17,288 nucleotides of DNA from Phycisphaerales bacterium UBA6054 (GTDB lineage: Bacteria; Planctomycetota; Phycisphaerae; Phycisphaerales; UBA1924), in the NCBI GenBank assembly GCA_002429045.1, contig DIYM01000124.1:1-17288 (forward strand), read 5' to 3'. Below, piece by piece: positions 12,499 to 17,288 of this stretch (positions are counted from its first letter, which is position 1; the number at the start of each line of letters is the position of its first letter). The translations under genes and the position numbers were made by a program. The notes under the pieces are model-generated. The model was not told where the DNA came from, ran no database searches, and was given only the letters and a program-made list of their open reading frames with translations.

Positions 12499-13368
12499 GT
12501 GCGGATCCTGACATCGCCCGATCCAATCCTGACCGAGTCGTGCGTGCTGGTGCCGACCATGGGGTCGCTGCACGCCGGGCACGAGTCGCTGCTGCGGCTC
12601 GCGCGTCGGGAGGCCGACCGGCGGGGTGTTCCCGCGGCGGCGACGGTCTTCGTCAACCCGACCCAGTTCAACGAGTCGGCGGACTTCGACAGCTATCCCC
12701 GCGACCTCGACCGCGACGCGCTCATCTGCGAACGGTGCGGTATCGATGTGGTCTTCGCGCCCGCGCCGGAAGTCGTGTACCCGCCCGGCGAGGACCACGC
12801 GGTGCCCGTCCTGCCCGATGTCGCGACCCGCCCGGGCCTCGAGGACACCTTCCGCCCGGGGCACTTCCCGGGGGTGTGCCAGGTGGTCTCCCGGTGTTTC
12901 GACCTGTGCGATGCTTCCGCGGCGGTTTTCGGTGAGAAGGACTGGCAGCAACTCCAAGTCGTGCGGGCCATGTCCGAAGCGCAGCGGGGCGTCCGCGGGC
13001 GCCTCGTCGAGATCATCCCGGGGGAGACCGTCAGAGAACCCGACGGGCTGGCGATGAGCAGCCGCAACCTGCTGCTGTCTCCGGAGGCACGCGTCGAGGC
13101 GGGGGGCATCTCCGAGGCGCTGTTCGTGGCGGCCCGCGAACAGGACCGGGATCGCGCGCAGGGCGTGCTCGCGGACACGCTCCTGCGGTTCGGGATCGAT
13201 GCCGAGTACGCGGTGCTCAGGGACGCCCGCACACTGCTCGAACCGGTGCCACGCTCGCACACCGGCGGGCCCGGCGTGCCGTGTCGCTTGCTCGTCGCCG
13301 CTCGGGTCGGCGGGGTGCGACTGATCGACAACACCGGATGGCGCGGCGGGGCCGCGGAGCCAACCTAG
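12499..13368 (+). CDS. panC: Pantoate--beta-alanine ligase (pantothenate synthetase)
   Basis: PanC condenses pantoate and beta-alanine using ATP, the last step of pantothenate (coenzyme A precursor) synthesis, in the cytoplasm. The 289-residue product shows PTMGSLHAGHESL (19-31, the HxGH nucleotide-binding motif), FVNPTQFNESADFDSYPRDL (51-70), RPGHFPGVCQVV (119-130), FGEKDWQQL (144-152) and REPDGLAMSSRN (179-190, the KMSKS-like loop). The start is GTG 12499, giving MRILTSPDPI. The frame is open further upstream but that part is antisense to the neighbouring gene. With this start the N-terminus before PTMG is about 9 residues shorter than in E. coli, lacking most of the usual leading helix. 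GTG 12499 follows a TACCCT hexamer by 5 nt, and there is no Shine-Dalgarno. panB and panD are not in the window. Its stop codon forms part of the gcvT -10 element. Confidence 0.93.
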   Translation: MRILTSPDPILTESCVLVPTMGSLHAGHESLLRLARREADRRGVPAAATVFVNPTQFNESADFDSYPRDLDRDALICERCGIDVVFAPAPEVVYPPGEDHAVPVLPDVATRPGLEDTFRPGHFPGVCQVVSRCFDLCDASAAVFGEKDWQQLQVVRAMSEAQRGVRGRLVEIIPGETVREPDGLAMSSRNLLLSPEARVEAGGISEALFVAAREQDRDRAQGVLADTLLRFGIDAEYAVLRDARTLLEPVPRSHTGGPGVPCRLLVAARVGGVRLIDNTGWRGGAAEPT

Positions 13369-13371
13369 ACT
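13366..13371 (+). promoter_or_regulatory. Putative -10 element of gcvT, overlapping the panC stop codon
   Basis: TAGACT begins with the panC stop codon TAG and ends 5 nt before the gcvT ATG. No Shine-Dalgarno is present between them, consistent with a leaderless gcvT transcript. Confidence 0.45.
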
Positions 13372-13376
13372 CGTGG

Positions 13377-14519
13377 ATGACGACCACCGCGCTGACCGAA
13401 ACCCCGCTCAAGGCTTTCCACGTCGACCACAACGCCCAACTGGTGGACTTCGCCGGCTGGGAGATGCCCCTCAAGTATGGGACCTCGGTCCGGGAGGAGC
13501 ACGAGCAGTGCCGCAGTTCCGGCGCGATCTTCGACGTATCGCACATGGGACGCCTGTCGGTCTCGGGCCTGCACAGCAGGCGTCTGCTCGAACACGCGTG
13601 CACCCGCAAGATCCGTTCGATGCAGGACGGGCAGTGCCGGTACACGCTGATGTGCAACCCGGCGGGCGGGGTGCTGGACGACGTGATCGTGATGCGGATC
13701 GAGGCCGATGATTACATCGTGGTCTGCAACGCCTCGAACCGGGCCAAGATCGTCAACCACATCAACAAGATCATCGCCGAGCGTCAGTTCAACGTGAAGT
13801 TCGAGGACCGGACCGAGAAGACCGCGATGGTCGCTCTGCAGGGCCCGAGGGTCATGGATCTTGTCTCGGGCGTCTCGAAGGAGATCCCGGGGCTCAAGCG
13901 GTACCGGTTCGCGATCAAGAACCTGATGATCATGAAGCTGTACGTCAGCCGCACCGGGTACACCGGGGAGGACGGCGTGGAGGTGATCCTCCCCGCGTCG
14001 GCGGTCGGCATGGCGATGAAGCTGCTGCTCAAAGATGTCAGAATGGACGAAGCGGACGCGCTGCTCCGCCCCGCTGGCCTTGCGGCCCGCGATTCGCTCC
14101 GCCTCGAGGCCGGCATGCCGCTGTATGGCAACGAACTCGGCGAGGAGATCAATGCGCTTTCGTGCGGCGTCGATTTCGTGATCGCGCTCGACAAGTCCGA
14201 AGAACACGACGGCGAGACCTTCATCGGACAAGACGCGTTGCTCAAGACCCAGGCCGAGGGCGGGCCGGCGATGAAGCTCGTCGGCATCGAGCTTGAAGGC
14301 AAGCGGACCGCCCGCAAGGGCATGCCCATCCTTGTTGCCGGTGAGCCGGCGGGGACGGTCACCTCGGGCTGCCTGAGCCCGACTCTGGGCAAGTCGATCG
14401 CCATGGGCTTTGTTCCGGCCGGCAGTTCAGAGATCGGCACCGAGGTCGGGATCGATGCCGGGGGCAAGACCCTCGAAGGCGTGACGGTGGAGATGCCGTT
14501 CTACAAAGCACCGAAGTAA
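13377..14519 (+). CDS. gcvT: Glycine cleavage system T protein (aminomethyltransferase)
   Basis: GcvT transfers the methylene group from aminomethyl-lipoyl H protein to tetrahydrofolate, releasing ammonia and giving 5,10-methylene-THF. The 380-residue product has VDFAGWEMPL (23-32), GAIFDVSHMGR (49-59), the GGVLDDVIV block (97-105; the folate-contacting aspartate of E. coli GcvT, D101, falls here), VCNASN (116-121), SRTGYTGEDGVEV and GLAARDSLRLEAGMPLYG. The C-terminal barrel contains KGMPI and GCLSPTLGKSIAMGFV. Length and motif order are normal, and they match GcvT rather than the folate-binding YgfZ or sarcosine oxidase relatives. ATG 13377 is chosen because homologous sequence begins there and it sits 5 nt after TAGACT. 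gcvH and gcvP are not in the window, and no glycine riboswitch is possible in the 8-nt gap after panC. Confidence 0.95.
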   Translation: MTTTALTETPLKAFHVDHNAQLVDFAGWEMPLKYGTSVREEHEQCRSSGAIFDVSHMGRLSVSGLHSRRLLEHACTRKIRSMQDGQCRYTLMCNPAGGVLDDVIVMRIEADDYIVVCNASNRAKIVNHINKIIAERQFNVKFEDRTEKTAMVALQGPRVMDLVSGVSKEIPGLKRYRFAIKNLMIMKLYVSRTGYTGEDGVEVILPASAVGMAMKLLLKDVRMDEADALLRPAGLAARDSLRLEAGMPLYGNELGEEINALSCGVDFVIALDKSEEHDGETFIGQDALLKTQAEGGPAMKLVGIELEGKRTARKGMPILVAGEPAGTVTSGCLSPTLGKSIAMGFVPAGSSEIGTEVGIDAGGKTLEGVTVEMPFYKAPK

Positions 14520-14538
14520 TCCGCCGGGGGGCGTTTGC

Positions 14539-15240
14539 TTACACCTCGGGCAGTTGCACCCATTCGCCTTGGGTGTGCCGCACGATGTGCCCCGTGGACT
14601 CGTAGATCACCTGCTCGGCGATGTTGGTGCAGTGGTCGGCCATGATGACGGCCTGCGACGCGATGCCGTGGAGCTCGAACGCGAGTTCGACCTCCAAGCG
14701 CCCGTCCGCGACCCGCTCTTCGGCGTCCCGGACGATGATGCCGTTGAAGCTGAGGACCGTGCCCTCGCTGGCCAGCACCGAGCGTGCGATGGGCTCGTCC
14801 GTCCCCGCGAACGCCCGGACCGAATCCCGGACGATCCCCACGACGGAGTTGGTCATGACCTGCAGCGTCTTGGGGAACGGCGTGGTGCGGTCCCCGAGCC
14901 GGACGACCATCTCCGCGACCGCGGTGGCCGCGTCGGCGACCCGCTCGAGCTCGTTGTTGACCTTGATCGAGGTCAGGGAGGAGCGGATGGTCTCCGGGCG
15001 GAGCCCGCAGGAGTCGTGGGACGCGCGGACCAGGAGATCCACCATGTGGCGTTCGATCTCGATGTCCGCCTTATCGACCTCGTCGTCCCGCGCGACGATC
15101 TCGCGTGCCGAGGCGACGTCGCGTTCGTAGATCGCCTGGAAGGCTCGGGATGCCATGTCGGTCACCAGGGCGCCCTGGCGGGACAGATCGCTGCGGATCT
15201 CGGCGAGTTCGTTGCGGAAATCTTCGGGACTCATCGCCAT
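14539..15240 (-). CDS. phoU: PhoU-family phosphate signalling regulator
   Basis: PhoU is a cytoplasmic all-helical protein that links the Pst phosphate transporter to the PhoR/PhoB two-component system and limits phosphate uptake. The 233-residue product has the two-fold PhoU layout. The first half has DDEVDKADIEIE (52-63) and NNELERVADAATAVAE (95-110), the second half has ADHCTNIAEQVIY (201-213) and a final STGHIVRH. The acidic E/DxxxD metal-cluster motifs are present in both halves. Length is normal. ATG 15240 has a GAGGAA at 6 nt on the minus strand; the ATG two codons later is an alternative. No pst, phoB or phoR genes are next to it. It is divergent from eno with a compact shared promoter region and convergent with gcvT. 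Confidence 0.92.
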   Translation of the reverse strand: MAMSPEDFRNELAEIRSDLSRQGALVTDMASRAFQAIYERDVASAREIVARDDEVDKADIEIERHMVDLLVRASHDSCGLRPETIRSSLTSIKVNNELERVADAATAVAEMVVRLGDRTTPFPKTLQVMTNSVVGIVRDSVRAFAGTDEPIARSVLASEGTVLSFNGIIVRDAEERVADGRLEVELAFELHGIASQAVIMADHCTNIAEQVIYESTGHIVRHTQGEWVQLPEV

Positions 15241-15287
15241 CCGGGGTTCCTCGGGCCCGCGCCGGCGGGCAGCGCCGGGCGTCCGGC

Positions 15288-15298
15288 TAGCCTATCCT
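15288..15298 (+). promoter_or_regulatory. Putative -10 region of eno (overlapping TAGCCT and TATCCT)
   Basis: Two overlapping hexamers, TAGCCT (15288-15293) and TATCCT (15293-15298), lie about 55 nt before the eno ATG, leaving an ordinary leader that ends in a GGAG Shine-Dalgarno. The same bases carry a minus-strand -10 for phoU. Confidence 0.45.
15289..15294 (-). promoter_or_regulatory. Putative -10 element of phoU
   Basis: The minus strand reads TAGGCT here, about 50 nt before the phoU ATG, overlapping the eno -10 elements inside the palindrome GGCTAGCC. Confidence 0.4.
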
Positions 15299-15349
15299 CG
15301 CGCCCGCACTTTCGCATCCACTTTCGCCACCCGAGCACGGAGTTCCAGC

Positions 15350-16645
15350 ATGGCATTCGATATCGACCTGATCCACGCCCGCCAGGTGCTTGATTCTCGG
15401 GGCAACCCCACCGTCGAGGTCGAGTGCGTGCTCGAATCGGGCGTGGTGGGGCGGGCGGCGGTGCCTTCCGGCGCGTCCACGGGGGAGAACGAGGCGGTCG
15501 AACTCCGCGACGGCGGCGAGCCTTGGATGGGCAAGGGCGTCGCCCGGGCCGTCGAGAATGTGAACCAACGCATCGCGATGGAGATCGAGGGCGTCGATGC
15601 CCGGGATCAGGAGGGCATCGACGCCGCCATGAACGAGATGGACGGGACGCCCAACAAGTCCGAGCTCGGTGCGAACGCGACGCTCGGTGTCTCGATGGCC
15701 GTCGCGAAGGCCGCGGCGGAAGCCTCGGGCCTGCCCCTGTACCGCTACCTGGGCGGTACCGCGGCCAAGACGCTGCCGGTCCCGATGCTCAATATTCTCA
15801 ACGGCGGCAAGCACGCCGACAACACCGTGGACTTTCAGGAGTTCATGATCCAGCCCTGGGGCTTCGACGATTTCGGGCAGGCGCTGCGGGCGGGGACGGA
15901 GATCTACCACCACCTCAAGAGCGTGCTCAAGAAGCGTGGTATGTCCACCGCGGTTGGCGATGAGGGAGGCTTCGCGCCCGATCTCAAGGACAACGAGGAC
16001 GCCCTGAAGGTCATCGAGGAGGCCGTGGACAAGGCCGGGTACTCCTGGGGCGAACAGATCTTCGTTGCCCTCGACCCCGCGACCAGCGAGCTGTGGAACG
16101 AGGCCGAGAAGGACGGCAAGGCGGGCTACAAGTTCTTCAGCTCATCGGGGGAGATCGTGTCGTCCGACGACATGGTGAGCCTGTGGTCCGAGTGGTGCGA
16201 CAAGTATCCGATCCGTTCGATCGAGGACGGGCTGGCCGAGAACGATTGGGAGGGCTGGGCCAAGCTGACCGCCAAGGTGGGTGGCAGGGTCCAGATCGTC
16301 GGGGACGACCTGTTCGTGACCAACAAGAGGTTCGTCGAGCGTGGCGTTGCCGAGCATGCCGCCAACGCCGTGCTCGTGAAGGTGAACCAGATCGGGACCC
16401 TGTCCGAGACATTCGACGCGGTGAACTACGCGATGCGGAACCGGTTCGCGTGCGTGCTCAGCCACCGCTCGGGAGAGACCGAGGACTCGACGATCGCGGA
16501 TATCGCGGTCGCGACGAACTGCGGGCAGATCAAGACCGGCGCGCCGTGCCGCAGCGACCGCAACGCGAAGTACAACCAGCTGATCCGGATCGCCGAGGAG
16601 CTGGGCGAGTCCGCCGAGTACGGCTCGACGACCTGGTGGAGGTGA
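15350..16645 (+). CDS. eno: Enolase (phosphopyruvate hydratase)
   Basis: Enolase converts 2-phosphoglycerate to phosphoenolpyruvate in glycolysis, and is also a common RNA-degradosome partner in other bacteria. The 431-residue product has normal length and all family blocks: ARQVLDSRGNPTVEVE (10-25), the mobile loop PSGASTGENEAVELRD (39-54), the HADNTVDFQEFMIQP block (155-169) and GDEGGFAP (203-210). The metal ligands D242, E292 and D319 are present, with catalytic K344 (VKVNQIG), SHRSGETEDS (371-380) and K395 (QIKTG). ATG 15350 is chosen because homology starts there (MAFDIDLIHARQVLDSRG) and a GGAG lies 7 nt upstream; the frame is open further up through the divergent promoter and phoU. A NUDIX gene follows 4 nt after its stop, so both are probably on one mRNA. 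Confidence 0.97.
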   Translation: MAFDIDLIHARQVLDSRGNPTVEVECVLESGVVGRAAVPSGASTGENEAVELRDGGEPWMGKGVARAVENVNQRIAMEIEGVDARDQEGIDAAMNEMDGTPNKSELGANATLGVSMAVAKAAAEASGLPLYRYLGGTAAKTLPVPMLNILNGGKHADNTVDFQEFMIQPWGFDDFGQALRAGTEIYHHLKSVLKKRGMSTAVGDEGGFAPDLKDNEDALKVIEEAVDKAGYSWGEQIFVALDPATSELWNEAEKDGKAGYKFFSSSGEIVSSDDMVSLWSEWCDKYPIRSIEDGLAENDWEGWAKLTAKVGGRVQIVGDDLFVTNKRFVERGVAEHAANAVLVKVNQIGTLSETFDAVNYAMRNRFACVLSHRSGETEDSTIADIAVATNCGQIKTGAPCRSDRNAKYNQLIRIAEELGESAEYGSTTWWR

Positions 16646-16649
16646 GCGA

Positions 16650-17210
16650 GTGAGCGACCGGCGAGCATCGCTCCGGGTTGTCCAACGCCGCACGCTCCAC
16701 GGCGGGCGCTCGTACGACTTCGAGGAGCTCACGGTCGCCTATCCCGACGGCGTCAGGCGGACCAAGCCGATGGTCCGCCACAACGGGGCCGCCTGCGTGA
16801 TCCCGTTTCTCGACACCGAGACGGGGCCCGAGATCGTCATGGTCCGCAACGATCGCGTCACCATCGAGTCTTCGCTGCTGGAGGTCCCGGCGGGCGGGAT
16901 CGACGAGGGCGAAGAGCCGATCCGCGCCGCCGCGAGAGAGTTGGAGGAGGAGACCGGGTACCGGGCCGCAACCATCGAACCGCTCTGCCGGTTCTACACC
17001 ACGCCGGGGTTGACGGACGAGCTGATGCACGTGTTCGTGGCGAGAGGGCTCGGGCACGTCGGCCAGAGCCTCGAGGTCTACGAGTCGCTGACCGTCCACC
17101 GGTTCGCCCCGGATCGCCTTCTGGGGATGATCGACCGGGGGGAACTGACCGATGGAAAGACCGTCCTGGCGTTGTTGTATGCGGAACGGCACGGCCTGTT
17201 CCGGGGCTAG
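16650..17210 (+). CDS. NUDIX hydrolase, ADP-ribose pyrophosphatase-like
   Basis: The 186-residue product has a complete NUDIX box at residues 82-104 (Gx5Ex7RELEEETGY), which binds the metal for cleaving nucleoside diphosphates linked to another group. The preceding LLEVPAGGID and following FYTTPGLTDELMHVFVA pattern are typical of the ADP-ribose pyrophosphatase (NudF/MutT-like ADPRase) branch, so ADP-ribose or an ADP-sugar is the likeliest substrate. The exact substrate is inferred. The N-terminal region (about 8-45) fits the extra beta-sheet domain of ADPRases. The GTG at 16650 is used, with GGAGG at 16638-16642 overlapping the eno stop region and only 4 nt between genes, indicating translational coupling with eno. 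Confidence 0.88.
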   Translation: MSDRRASLRVVQRRTLHGGRSYDFEELTVAYPDGVRRTKPMVRHNGAACVIPFLDTETGPEIVMVRNDRVTIESSLLEVPAGGIDEGEEPIRAAARELEEETGYRAATIEPLCRFYTTPGLTDELMHVFVARGLGHVGQSLEVYESLTVHRFAPDRLLGMIDRGELTDGKTVLALLYAERHGLFRG

Positions 17211-17213
17211 CCT

Positions 17214-17288
17214 ATGGACGCAATGACCGGCGAACCGGCGAATCGAGACCCGTGGCAGACCGGCATCCGCGGGCGTGGCCCGCTCGCC
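17214..17288 (+). CDS. Start of an unidentified gene (cut by window edge)
   Basis: Twenty-five codons are open to the right edge from ATG 17214, or 22 from the in-frame ATG 17223, beginning MDAMTGEPANRDPWQTG. There is no Shine-Dalgarno. TAGCCT (17208-17213), which contains the NUDIX stop codon, ends 9 nt before the second ATG. Too short to assign; it may be a real gene with a near-leaderless start or a chance frame. Confidence 0.35.
   Translation, partial: MDAMTGEPANRDPWQTGIRGRGPLA

Noticed and set aside
13366..13376. Glycine riboswitch expected upstream of gcvT
   Set aside because: Only 8 nt separate panC and gcvT, and there is no room for an aptamer.

Overview
The window is GC-rich, about two-thirds GC by eye. 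Coding density is high, codon use is uniform, and I see no mobile element, integrase, CRISPR array or rRNA. The content fits a chromosomal core region of a planctomycete, probably class Phycisphaerae. Support for that is a protein with two DUF1080 domains, a eukaryote-like UDPGP-family pyrophosphorylase, housekeeping genes scattered rather than in their usual operons, and promoters of the form TANNNT without an obvious -35. The lineage is an inference from gene content; no rRNA marker is present.

Layout. (a) 1-1782, minus strand: a UDP-sugar pyrophosphorylase followed by a cut-off alpha/beta hydrolase. (b) 1851-6029, plus strand: rpe, a histidine-phosphatase-fold protein that has lost all its catalytic residues, accD, and lnt overlapping accD by 4 bases. 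(c) 6117-8591, plus: a HEAT-repeat lipoprotein, a membrane-anchored coiled-coil protein and a 66-residue single-span membrane protein, followed by a short tandem repeat. (d) 8740-8920: tRNA-Asp(GTC) with a clear promoter and terminator. (e) 9001-10413, minus: a persulfide dioxygenase/rhodanese fusion, divergent from (f) a secreted double-DUF1080 protein (10561-11754). (g) 11765-12442, minus: an unrecognised protein, divergent from panC and gcvT (12499-14519). (h) phoU (minus) divergent from eno plus a NUDIX hydrolase (14539-17210), then the first codons of another gene.

How they relate. Most genes are independent housekeeping functions: pentose phosphate cycle, fatty acid synthesis, lipoprotein maturation, pantothenate, glycine cleavage, glycolysis and phosphate signalling. 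Physical links suggest small units: accD-lnt (lipid supply and lipoprotein acylation), the coiled-coil plus small membrane protein pair, and eno-nudix.

The most interesting signals are the catalytically dead histidine-phosphatase homologue; a repeated arrangement in which a -10-like TANNNT hexamer ends 5-6 nt before the start codon of five genes, implying leaderless mRNAs; compact divergent promoters (phoU/eno, the sulfur gene/DUF1080, pyrophosphorylase/rpe); and an unrecognised conserved-looking protein at 11765-12442. I did not find a convincing multi-gene defence or mobile system.
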